Source: Devosia sp. (GTDB lineage: Bacteria; Pseudomonadota; Alphaproteobacteria; Rhizobiales; Devosiaceae). Taken from it: a stretch of DNA of 64,000 nt. Each line of letters begins with the position of its first letter. Positions within the stretch are counted from its first letter, which is position 1. The DNA is taken from the NCBI RefSeq assembly GCF_024707125.1, contig NZ_JANQAH010000007.1, positions 496,001-560,000 on the forward strand, written 5' to 3'. The position numbers and the translations under genes are program-made. This document shows, piece after piece, positions 17,606 through 25,811 of this stretch. The notes under the pieces are model-generated. The model was not told where the DNA came from. It ran no database searches and saw only the letters and a program-made list of their open reading frames with translations.

Positions 17606-18055
17606 TTAGTGCACGTAGTCGTGGTGGTCGGGCAGGGGCTGGTCAACCTCAAGAATTGAGGCGCGAAATGGCCCCGTCGGCGCGCCCGAAAGCTCGAGCT
17701 GCAGAATGGGCGCATTGCTCACGTCAAAGCGTCCCTCGACCAGGACTCGAACACCACCCTCCGTCATATAGAGCTCGGCATGCACCGGAATTGTGATTGT
17801 ACCAAGTGCTTCGCCGGACGAAGAGACTAGCATCCCGGCATTGTTACCCGCGTACCGCACTCCGGAAACACTTACGGGGCTCTCGGTGGTGTTGTTCACC
17901 ACCAGAAAAACCTCCGACATGGTGTCGCCGGGGATGGCGCGCACCCACGCGGCCTCGACTGATACGCCGTCGACGATCTCCACGGGAAGGTTGTTCATGG
18001 CGGCAGCCGACGGCGCCAAAAGAGCGCCGATCATAATTGGGAGGACAAATTTCAT
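17606..18055 (-). CDS. PCuAC-like periplasmic protein with degenerate copper motif
   Basis: 149 residues with a signal peptide (MKFVLPIMIGALLAPSAAA). The mature part has the beta-sandwich pattern of PCuAC copper chaperones (VEAAWVRAIPGDTMSEVFLVVNN), but the usual H-M-x10-M and H-x-M ligands are mostly missing. The C-terminus DHHDYVH might bind metal instead. The start at 18055 gives a clean signal peptide and follows AAGGAGG, at short spacing; the frame stays open to 18196. It is 53 bp downstream of the MerR gene and probably co-transcribed with it. Confidence 0.6.
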   Translation of the reverse strand: MKFVLPIMIGALLAPSAAAMNNLPVEIVDGVSVEAAWVRAIPGDTMSEVFLVVNNTTESPVSVSGVRYAGNNAGMLVSSSGEALGTITIPVHAELYMTEGGVRVLVEGRFDVSNAPILQLELSGAPTGPFRASILEVDQPLPDHHDYVH

Positions 18056-18108
18056 CCCTCCTTTTGACCTCGGTGGCGGTGACAAGACCATGTCGCTTCT
18101 CGTCGCAC

Positions 18109-18540
18109 TCAGTCGCAGTGCTGGTGATGGCGACACTTGCCATGGTCCGCCAGGATTTCGATCACTTGGCAAGTCTCGACCCGTCCATGGCTGCATCCCT
18201 CTACCATGCGCTCCAGCTCGTTCTGCAGTGCGGTTAGACTCGCTATCTTCTGCCTGACGTCGGCGAGGCGGGCCTTCGCGATGGTGTCCGCATCGGCGCA
18301 GGACTGATCCGGGCGATCCTGTAAGGTCAGCAGCGTCTGGATTTCGCCAATATCGAAGCCGAGCTCACGGGAATGGCGGATGAAGCTCAGGCGCTCCACG
18401 TCCTTGCGGTCATAGGTGCGTCGGCCGCCCTCCGTACGGGGTGGCGCAGCAAGAAGCCCGATTTGCTCGTAGTAGCGGATAGTCGGCACCTTCACGCCGC
18501 TGGATTCGGAAACCCTACCGATCGCGATCCCGTGACTCAA
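18109..18540 (-). CDS. MerR-family regulator, PbrR/CadR/ZntR type
   Basis: 143 residues. The N-terminal winged helix (IAIGRVSESSGVKVPTIRYY, then GRRTYDRKDVERLSFI) is classic MerR. Cysteines sit in the PbrR/CadR places: C in DQSCADADTIA, then GCSHGRVETC near residues 115-125, and a His/Cys-rich end (GKCRHHQHCD). These bind Pb, Cd or Zn. It is divergent from the P-type ATPase, with the operator between them, and the same operator recurs before dsbB and lspA, so it likely controls all three. Confidence 0.88.
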   Translation of the reverse strand: MSHGIAIGRVSESSGVKVPTIRYYEQIGLLAAPPRTEGGRRTYDRKDVERLSFIRHSRELGFDIGEIQTLLTLQDRPDQSCADADTIAKARLADVRQKIASLTALQNELERMVEGCSHGRVETCQVIEILADHGKCRHHQHCD

Positions 18541-18546
18541 TTTCGC

Positions 18547-18577
18547 TTGCTCCTATAGTGGCTAGAGGTTGTAGCAA
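18547..18577 (+). promoter_or_regulatory. MerR-type operator/promoter of the P-type ATPase
   Basis: TTGCTC (18547-18552), a 19-base spacer with the dyad CTATAG-TGG-CTAGAG, then TAGCAA (18572-18577). It lies between the divergent regulator and ATPase genes, as in pbr and zntA systems. Confidence 0.85.
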
Positions 18578-18606
18578 GAATGCCGAATACGCAAGGAGTC
18601 GGTGAC

Positions 18607-20822
18607 ATGCAACCAGATTCGAACACCATACGCTTCCGTGTCGAAGGCATGGATTGTGCCAGCTGCGCCACCAAAGTGGACACGGCAGTACGCAGGATTT
18701 CTGGGGTCGAGGACGTGTCCGTGTCCGTCGTCGCCGGCACCATGTCGGTCAAGCATTCCCAACCCATTGATCTGGCTGACATCGCCCGCCGCGTTTCCAA
18801 TCTCGGCTATCCGACGAAGGCGCTGGTGGGTCCAGAAAAGGCGGCGACAAAGAGCGAGCTCAAGGGTCACGATCACAATGACCATGACCATGATCACGGC
18901 GGCAAGGGATCGTCCAGCGGGCAATTGCATTCCCATGCTGACGATCTTGAGGAAGGCGTGCCGTGGTGGCGGACCAAAAAGGCTACGATGACGCTCGGTT
19001 GCGGGGCGGCCCTTCTTGCGGCCTATATCGTGGGCCAAGTGGTGCCCGAGATCGGGCATTGGGCCTTCTTGGTAGCGTTGCTCGCTGGCTTGGTACCGAT
19101 CGCCCGTCGGGCCGTAGCGGGCGCAATGGCCGGAACCCCGTTTTCCATCGAAACCCTCATGTCGATCGCGGCGATTGGTGCCGTCATCATCGGCGCCACC
19201 GAGGAGGCAGCTACCGTCGTGCTGCTGTTCCTCATCGGAGAACTGCTCGAAGGTGTGGCGGCCCAGCGAGCGCGGGCCAGCATCAAGAACCTCGCCAATC
19301 TAGTTCCTCGCACTGCGCTGCTGGTCGAGGACGAGGGGGTCAAGGAAGTCCAGGCTGCAGATCTGGCATTGAAGGCAGTGGTGCTCGTTCGCCCAGGCGA
19401 TCGCATTCCCGCAGACGGTGAAATTGTGGAAGGGCGCAGTGCCATTGACGAAGCGCCCGTCACCGGAGAGAGCGTGCCGAAGTCGAAGGGGCCCGGTGAT
19501 GCAGTCTTCGCTGGCACAATCAACACCGACGTCGCTCTCAAAATCAAGGTCACCGCCAGCGCCACCGACAATACGATCGCTCGCGTGATCGCTCTCGTTG
19601 AGGAGGCGCAGGAGAGCAAAGCCCCTACCGAACGCTTCATTGACGGGTTCTCGAAATACTACACGCCTGGCGTGTTGGTCGTGGGCGCACTTGTGGCAAT
19701 CGTACCGCCCTTGCTGTTCGGGCAATCGTGGGATGAGTGGGTCTACAAGGGCCTCGCCATCCTACTGATCGGCTGTCCCTGTGCGCTCGTCATCTCCACC
19801 CCCGCGGCCATCGCCGCCTCCTTGTCATCGGGCGCTCGTCGCGGTCTGCTTCTCAAAGGCGGTGCGGTGCTGGAGCAGTTCCGCAAAGTCACCATGGTGG
19901 CAATGGACAAGACCGGTACCCTGACGGAAGGCAAGCCGAAGGTCACCGATATCGTCGGCATTGACCGCAGCGAGAGCAAGCTGCTGTCCATGGCGGCGGC
20001 CATCGAGACAGGCTCGAACCATCCACTCGCCTTGGCGATCGTTGAAAAGGCCAAGGCGGAAAAGGCGCCGATACCACCAGCTTTCGACATAGCCGCAGTC
20101 CCCGGCAAGGGCGTCACCGGAAGCGTCGGAGGTGAAACGGTCTTTCTTGCGTCGCCCAAAACGGCGGGCGAGCGCGTGGCGATACCTGCAGAAATCCTCT
20201 CTCGGATCGATGCCTTCAACGACGAGGGCAAGACGGTGTCTGTGCTTCTCGTGGGAGATACGCTTGCGGGCATTTTTGCCATCCGCGACGAACCTCGTGC
20301 CGATGCCATCAAGGGTGTCGCGGCCCTCCGCAACATGGGTATCGGCACGATCATGCTGACCGGCGACAACGAACGCACAGCCAAAGCGATCGGGGCATCT
20401 TTGGGAATGGATGTCAGGGCTGGACTTTTGCCAGAGGACAAGCAGAAAATCGTTCGCGAGCTGCAGGCCAGCGGCGAGGTCGTGGCCAAGATCGGCGATG
20501 GCATCAACGATGCGCCGGCCCTTGCAGCCGCTGACATCGGCGTTGCCATGGGGGAGGGACTGAAGTCGCGCTTGAAACGGCGGATGCGGCCATCCTCCAT
20601 GGCCGGGTCACAGACGTCGCTAATCTCATATCGCTATCCAAATCGACGATGGCCAATATTGGTCAGAACATCACCTTGGCACTGGGGCTGAAGGCGGTGT
20701 TTCTGGTGACGACGGTGCTTGGCATAACCGGCCTGTGGCCCGCTATTCTGGCAGATACCGGCGCGACGGTGCTGGTAACGATCAATGCTATGCGCCTCCT
20801 CGGTTGGCGTGGCGAGAGCTAA
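18607..20822 (+). CDS. Zn/Cd/Pb-exporting P1B-type ATPase (frameshifted near 20552)
   Basis: The N-terminal HMA domain has GMDCASC (C17, C20), followed by a His/Asp-rich segment. The membrane part carries CPC (C390) and the catalytic part DKTGTLTEGK (D434) and GDGINDAPAL, as in ZntA/CadA/PbrA. In the recorded sequence the frame ends at 20691 with an unrelated tail. One missing G in the run at 20551-20554 restores MGGGTEVALETADAA and the last membrane helices to a TAA at 20820-20822, ~739 residues. Start 18607 follows AAGGAG; an ATG at 18580 is too close to the promoter. The loss of a G in a G run may be a sequencing error. Confidence 0.88.
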
Positions 20823-20832
20823 GGAAAAGACT

Positions 20833-21312
20833 ATGAAAAGGCTGCTGGCGATTCTCGCGATTGCGATGGCATCTCCCCTCGCGGCGGGGGCCCACGACTT
20901 CACCTCTGGCACAATGTACATCGACCATCCGATGATCCAAGAGGCACCTCCCGGCGCTCGAGTGCTTGGTGGATATGTGACCCTGCACAATCAAGGGGCC
21001 GAAGACGATCGACTTGTCGGCATTGAGACCCCGGCAGCCGAGAAGGTAGAACTGCACCGCTCTACCGTGACCGACGGTATTGCCCGTATGCAGCCGATGA
21101 CCGATGGGCTGCCATTGCCCGCAGGGGAAATTGTCTGGCTCGGTGACAACGGCACTCATGCCATGTTCGTGCAACCGGACAAGCGCTACGCAGCGGGCGA
21201 CGAACTGCCCGCGACCCTGATTTTCGAGAAAGCGGGGAGGATCGATATCACCTTCAAGGTCGAAGAGCGCTCGACTGATCTTGCACCTGGCCATGGAGAA
21301 CACCCCCAGTGA
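20833..21312 (+). CDS. PCuAC-type copper chaperone
   Basis: 159 residues with a signal peptide (MKRLLAILAIAMASPLAAGA). The mature domain matches PCuAC (DUF461): GTMYIDHPMIQEAPPGARVLG, VELHRSTVTDGIARMQPM and a GDNGTHAMF loop supply His and Met ligands for Cu(I). It starts 10 bp after the repaired ATPase stop and overlaps the SCO gene by 4 bases. PCuAC and SCO together load CuA of cytochrome oxidase in other bacteria; here they may buffer periplasmic copper. Confidence 0.83.
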   Translation: MKRLLAILAIAMASPLAAGAHDFTSGTMYIDHPMIQEAPPGARVLGGYVTLHNQGAEDDRLVGIETPAAEKVELHRSTVTDGIARMQPMTDGLPLPAGEIVWLGDNGTHAMFVQPDKRYAAGDELPATLIFEKAGRIDITFKVEERSTDLAPGHGEHPQ

Positions 21313-21911
21313 AGAAGTCCGGCATTCTTCACAACGTCAGGATCGTCCTTTGGGCACTCGTCGCCGTAGCGGCGGTTGCTGCGACCTATTTTACCGTCGT
21401 TCCACGAGAAAGATCCCTCGATCAGGGTGTCGCTTTCTATTCGACACCCTTTAAGCTTACAAACCATGACGGGGCCGAAGTTACCCAGTCAGATTTTCTC
21501 GGGAAGCCTTCCGCTTGGTTCTACGGCTTCACCCAGTGCCCGGAGGTTTGCCCGACGACCCTGGCAGAGATGTCTCAACTGCTTGATGCCCTAGGCCCCG
21601 ATGCCGACAAGCTCAACGTGGTCTTCGTGTCCGTGGACCCTGAGCGCGATACGGTCGAGGTAATGAAGGATTATGTCGCCTATTTCGACCAGCGCATCGT
21701 TGGAGTGACCGGAGAGCTTGAAGCCGTGAGTGCCATGGCGACAGCTCGCTACGTCTACTTCGAGAAAATCCCCCTCGATGGTGGGGACTACACGATGGAG
21801 CACAGTGCCAATGTGCAACTGGCTGACGCCGACGGCTACTTCTTCGGGACATTGGATGGGGAGGAGCCAGTCGAGACGCGTTTGGCGAAACTCCGTCGGC
21901 TTATCGAGTAG
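21309..21911 (+). CDS. SCO1/SenC-family copper protein
   Basis: 200 residues: one N-terminal anchor (IVLWALVAVAAVAATYFTVV), then a thioredoxin fold with the copper site CPEVC (C77, C81) in TQCPEVCPTTLAEM and the distal His in MEHSANV. The GTG start overlaps the stop of the PCuAC gene (GTGA). Its role is copper delivery to CuA or periplasmic thiol chemistry. It belongs to the same run as the P-type ATPase and PCuAC. Confidence 0.87.
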   Translation: MKKSGILHNVRIVLWALVAVAAVAATYFTVVPRERSLDQGVAFYSTPFKLTNHDGAEVTQSDFLGKPSAWFYGFTQCPEVCPTTLAEMSQLLDALGPDADKLNVVFVSVDPERDTVEVMKDYVAYFDQRIVGVTGELEAVSAMATARYVYFEKIPLDGGDYTMEHSANVQLADADGYFFGTLDGEEPVETRLAKLRRLIE

Positions 21912-21914
21912 CTC

Positions 21915-23003
21915 ATGGTCAGCAGCCCCGCTGTTCGCGATGTAGTGGTGGTAGGCGCCGGACAAGCCGGGCTGGCGATGGGTCGTCTTCTCGCTAACGC
22001 TGGTGCCGACTTTGTGCTGCTCGATGCCAATGACCGCATCGGGGATAGCTGGAGAAACAGGTATCTTGGGCTGACCCTGTTTACGCCGCGGCGATACAGC
22101 GCCCTTGCCGGTATGGCGATGGAAGGCGACCCGGACGGATATCCCGACAAGGACGAGTTTGGTGACTACCTTGAGGCGTTTGCACGCCGGCATGGGATGC
22201 CTGTCATTGGCGGGGCTACGGTCACCTCGGTCGTCCGGAAACCCGACGGCGGTTTTGCAGTGTCTGGTGACGGCTTCGAGACAATCCATGCTGCCACAAT
22301 CGTTGTTGCCTGCGGGGCTTTCAAAGACCCCGTCGTTCCGCGCTGGGCGAACGGGCTGGAGATACCTCACATCGCGGCTGAAGCTTTCGGAAACGGCACC
22401 GCAACTCCGAACGATCCTTTGCTGATCGTTGGCGATGGTGCGAGTGGCCGGGACATAGCAGCGATTGCCGTCGGTCGGCGCAAGGTCGTCCTAGCCACCG
22501 GCCGGCCGCGACGGCTCTTACCCGAGTGCATCTTTGGCCGTAGCCTCTGGTGGTGGCTGGACGTCACTGGGCTGGTTCGGGCGTCAGGCGCCTCGGTTTT
22601 CGGGCGCTTCATGCGAAAGACCGATCCCTTTCCGGATCGAAACCGCAGCTTGCGCGCCCTCGACGCGATGGGCGTAGAGATCAAGGGGAGGGCTGTCGGT
22701 GCGGAGGAAAATATGGTCTTCTTCGACGACGGCACTTTCGTGCGGCCAGGCGGGATAGTCTGGGCGCTCGGATACAAACCGGATTGGTCATTCCTCAGTA
22801 TCTGGGAGGCTTTCGATCCGCCGGGAAAGCTATTGCACGACCAAGGTGTTTCGCCGGTACCGGGCCTCTTCTTCCTTGGCCTTCCGTGGCAAAGCAACCG
22901 CGCTTCTGGACTGGTGATGGGTGTTAGCGACGACGCCGCTCATCTGATGAGGACGCTTGGTTCCTACCTTGAAACGAAGAACCGGCGTCCCTCCACCACA
23001 TAG
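21915..23003 (+). CDS. Flavin-containing monooxygenase (CzcO-like)
   Basis: 362 residues. The FAD-binding GAGQAG motif is at the N-terminus (DVVVVGAGQAGLAMGRLL), the second dinucleotide site is LIVGDGASGRDIA, and the C-terminal part has WALGYKPDWSFL and GLVMGV. Such FMO-like proteins are common in heavy-metal islands (CzcO-type), but their reaction there is unknown. It starts 3 bp after the SCO stop and is the last gene of that operon. A C-terminal fragment of a related gene survives at 23840-24068. Confidence 0.82.
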   Translation: MVSSPAVRDVVVVGAGQAGLAMGRLLANAGADFVLLDANDRIGDSWRNRYLGLTLFTPRRYSALAGMAMEGDPDGYPDKDEFGDYLEAFARRHGMPVIGGATVTSVVRKPDGGFAVSGDGFETIHAATIVVACGAFKDPVVPRWANGLEIPHIAAEAFGNGTATPNDPLLIVGDGASGRDIAAIAVGRRKVVLATGRPRRLLPECIFGRSLWWWLDVTGLVRASGASVFGRFMRKTDPFPDRNRSLRALDAMGVEIKGRAVGAEENMVFFDDGTFVRPGGIVWALGYKPDWSFLSIWEAFDPPGKLLHDQGVSPVPGLFFLGLPWQSNRASGLVMGVSDDAAHLMRTLGSYLETKNRRPSTT

Positions 23004-23271
23004 CGCAAGGTCGAAGAAACTCCAGTTCAACGCCGCCTCAAATGAAGCCGGAAGTTCGCGGCAATCCAGACCAATGTTGACATTCGTGGCTCATGCTAAG
23101 TTCGCGAAGCCCATGCTCCAGCTTCCCGGCAGGGTTCGCACTGGCGAAGCGCACTGGCTGTCTGACGGGTGCAACCTTCGGTCTCGTGGCAGTGATCCTG
23201 GCGGACATTCGGTTGAAGCTCGGCCAATTGGTACAGCCAGGTTTCTCGCGACTCCGTGATCACCAGCACGC

Positions 23272-23302
23272 TTGATCCTCTAGTAGCTATAGGTCGTAGC
23301 CA
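23272..23302 (+). promoter_or_regulatory. MerR-type operator/promoter upstream of lspA
   Basis: TTGATC (23272-23277), 19-base spacer with the dyad CTCTAGTAGCTATAG, then TAGCCA (23297-23302). This is the third copy of the motif found before dsbB and before the P-type ATPase. Confidence 0.75.
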
Positions 23303-23330
23303 AGCCGCAGATGTATGGGTTGATCCGAAA

Positions 23331-23801
23331 ATGAAGCTAACTGTTTCGCTCTATCTGATACCGGGGCTGATCGCAGTGGACCTGGCGGCAAAGGCGGGTA
23401 TCAGAACCAATCTCGATACTCTGGATTCGCCGATACCGATTGCGCCATTCCTTTCGGTCCGGCTGGTTGAGAATGCCGGTGTGTCTTTCGGCATGTTCTC
23501 TGCTGTTCCGGCTCTGGTCGCCATTGTCACGGCGTCGCTCATTTTCGCATTTTCGGTCTGGCTGTATCGAACCCGATCCCGTCGAGAAGTGCTGGCCTTG
23601 GCCTTCATCATCGCAGGCGCCCTTGGAAACTTCGTGGACCGCAGCATTTTTGGCTCAGTCACGGACTTTCTCGGCTGGGGAGCCCCCATTTCACCTATCT
23701 TTACCAACAACTTCGCTGACCTATGGATTGGAGTCGGCGTGGTCGCTTTGTTCGGCGGTGCCCTGGTCAACCACATCAGGTTATCACGCGGCGTCACATA
23801 A
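23331..23801 (+). CDS. lspA: Signal peptidase II (lipoprotein), accessory copy
   Basis: 156 residues with four membrane helices. The conserved blocks are VRLVENAGVSFGMF, GALGNFVDR followed by VTDFL, and NFADLWIGVGV; the last two supply the two catalytic aspartates. It cleaves prolipoproteins and so would process lipoproteins such as the YafK-like one nearby. LspA-like genes are found in lead-resistance (pbr) operons, where the product is called PbrC or PbrBC. The MerR-type promoter directly upstream supports that reading. ATG 23331 is preferred over the open frame to 23256, which would overlap the promoter. Confidence 0.85.
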   Translation: MKLTVSLYLIPGLIAVDLAAKAGIRTNLDTLDSPIPIAPFLSVRLVENAGVSFGMFSAVPALVAIVTASLIFAFSVWLYRTRSRREVLALAFIIAGALGNFVDRSIFGSVTDFLGWGAPISPIFTNNFADLWIGVGVVALFGGALVNHIRLSRGVT

Positions 23802-23839
23802 TCACGGTCCAGCAAGGCTCAAACCGCTCTTCGCGGGGG

Positions 23840-24068
23840 CGGGGGGCTTTTGGGCGCTGGGGTATCGCACCGATTGGTCGTTCCTTTAGCTGCCTGGTGC
23901 AATGGGTGCTCGGGGACCGGTCTCGCATGATGGGGGGCGCCAGTTCAATGCCTCTATTCCGTCGGCCTGCCTTGGCTGCGAAACCGGGAGTCCGCCCTTG
24001 TCATTGGGGTGAGTAAAGACGCCGAGTTTGTCGCCGCTCACCTGTTGCGGCGGGTTACCAAATCATAA
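23840..24068 (+). pseudogene. Remnant of a flavin monooxygenase C-terminus
   Basis: WALGYRTDWSFL, followed by a stop, is encoded at 23851-23889. In another frame GLPWLRNRESALVIGVSKD leads to a TAA at 24066-24068. Both match the C-terminal motifs of the gene at 21915-23003 but are clearly diverged, so this is the tail of a second, older homologue. Confidence 0.7.
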
Positions 24069-24158
24069 CCCGTAAACTGTAGGGTCTCCAATTGTTGCCT
24101 AATTTTTGGTACATTCGTTGTGCTCGATTTGGCGTCTGCGTGAGGGAGGCGGTTCGGG

Positions 24159-24476
24159 GTGAAGGTTGGTCAGCGACTGCTGCTAACGCTGCTGGCGTTG
24201 CTCGCCTTTGCCTTGGCTTCGCATCAGGCGATGGCGTCGGCGCCGTTGGGGGAACCTTGCATTCAAGAGCACCAGCTCGCGACCGATGACGCCCATACCG
24301 CGATCGATATCGACCATTGCGTCACTTGCTGTCAGGCAAGCCAAGCGGTTGCCTTATTCGAGGACACCCTCGATTTCGTGGCCAGCACGCTGCGGGTAGC
24401 CGCTGCTGTTGCTCGGAACGCCGATATCCAACTCTCCCTGTACGACAAGCTCCTGCGGCCTCCTCGCTTCATCTGA
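24159..24476 (+). CDS. Small exported Cys/His protein, unknown function
   Basis: 105 residues with a GTG start behind GGGAGGC. A signal peptide (LLLTLLALLAFALASHQAMA) is followed by a short mature part with HCVTCC, resembling DUF2946-type periplasmic metal-associated proteins. The assignment is tentative. It precedes the L,D-transpeptidase. Confidence 0.55.
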   Translation: MKVGQRLLLTLLALLAFALASHQAMASAPLGEPCIQEHQLATDDAHTAIDIDHCVTCCQASQAVALFEDTLDFVASTLRVAAAVARNADIQLSLYDKLLRPPRFI

Positions 24477-24558
24477 TCCTTAGTCCTCAATCGGGTACCG
24501 ACAGCGGTTCTGACCGCCTCGGCGCCCGCCTTTTTGTACTGAACCATCCGATCAGGCC

Positions 24559-25802
24559 ATGAAACGCAGACATTTCCTTCAGCTCCTCTCGGCAGGAGCC
24601 GCCGGGCTATCGCAAATCGCCCCGGCACAAGCCCAGTCCCTTTGGAGCATGATGAACCAGGGAGAGCGCTCACTGACGCCGAGCTTGAGGCCAACAGTGC
24701 CGCCGCAATTCGAGCGATCGAAACAGTCGAGCCCATCCTGTCCTACGATACCGCCAACAACCTGCAGATGGCGATCGCGCAATACGAACCCTTCGTGATG
24801 GCCGGTGGTTGGGAACAGGTGCCGCAGGAGACCTATGGCGTAACAATGGGCGTGCGGCGCGATGGTGTCGTTCAGCTCAAGCGTCGACTTCTGTCTTCGG
24901 CCGACATGGCCATGGTGGATCAGGTTGACGAAGCCTTCGATGGCCCGACAGATGCCGCCCTCCGCCGGTTCCAAGCTCGACATGGCCTACAGGTGAGTGG
25001 TCAGGTCGATGAGCCGACATGGTACGCGCTCAACGTTCCTGCGGAGGCGCGTCTGCATCAGCTCCGCCTCAACCTTCTGAGGGTTCAGGCAATGGCCCCA
25101 GCTTTGGCCGACCGCTATGTGGTGGTGAACATACCTGCCGCGTTCATCGAGGTTGTCGAAGGCGGGATGGTTCAGCGGCGTCACACGGCTGTGGTAGGGC
25201 GCATCGACCGACAAACGCCGATCCTCAAGAGCCGTATCCACCAGATCAATTTCAACCCGTTCTGGAATGTGCCGGTCTCGATCATCCGGCGGGATCTCAT
25301 CAAATATATGAACGAGAACCCGAATTACCTCACCGAGCAGAAGATCAGGATTCTCGACGGCAACGGCCAGGAGGTGCAGCCCAGCTCCATCAATTGGCAG
25401 ACCGAAGAAGCCGTGAATTACCGCTTCCGTCAGGATCCCGGCCCGCTCAATTCCATGGGCAATGTGAAGATCAATTTCCACAACCCGCATGCGGTCTATC
25501 TGCACGATACCCCGACCAAAGGCCTGTTCGGCGACAATGCCCGTTTCCTGTCCTCAGGCTGCGTTCGCGTGGACCAAGTGCAGGACTTCGTATCATGGGT
25601 TCTGCGCGACACCTCTGGCTGGGCCAGCGGGGAGGTCGGAAATGTGTTCGCCACAGGTGAGCGCAAGGATGTCGACGTCCGCAATCCGGTCGAAATCCAC
25701 ACCACGTATATCTCCGCTTGGGCGAACCGTGACGGTGTCGTCAGTTTCCGGGACGATGTCTACGAATTCGACATGGCCGGCAAAGTGACCTTCGAAACCT
25801 GA
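24559..25802 (+). CDS. L,D-transpeptidase with peptidoglycan-binding domain (frameshifted near 24668)
   Basis: The first frame gives a signal sequence (MKRRHFLQLLSAGAAGLSQ) and ends in nonsense. The main frame (open from 24642) has a peptidoglycan-binding domain (DGPTDAALRRFQARHGLQ) and a YkuD catalytic domain with H in YLHDTPTKGLF and C in SSGCVRV. One missing base in GAGCGCTC near 24668 joins them into ~414 residues (REQUIRED reading: GER-LTDAEL). It makes 3-3 peptidoglycan cross-links. Copper is known to inhibit L,D-transpeptidases through the active-site Cys, so a spare copy among copper genes makes sense. The break may be a sequencing error. Confidence 0.8.
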
Positions 25803-25811
25803 GGCAAAACC

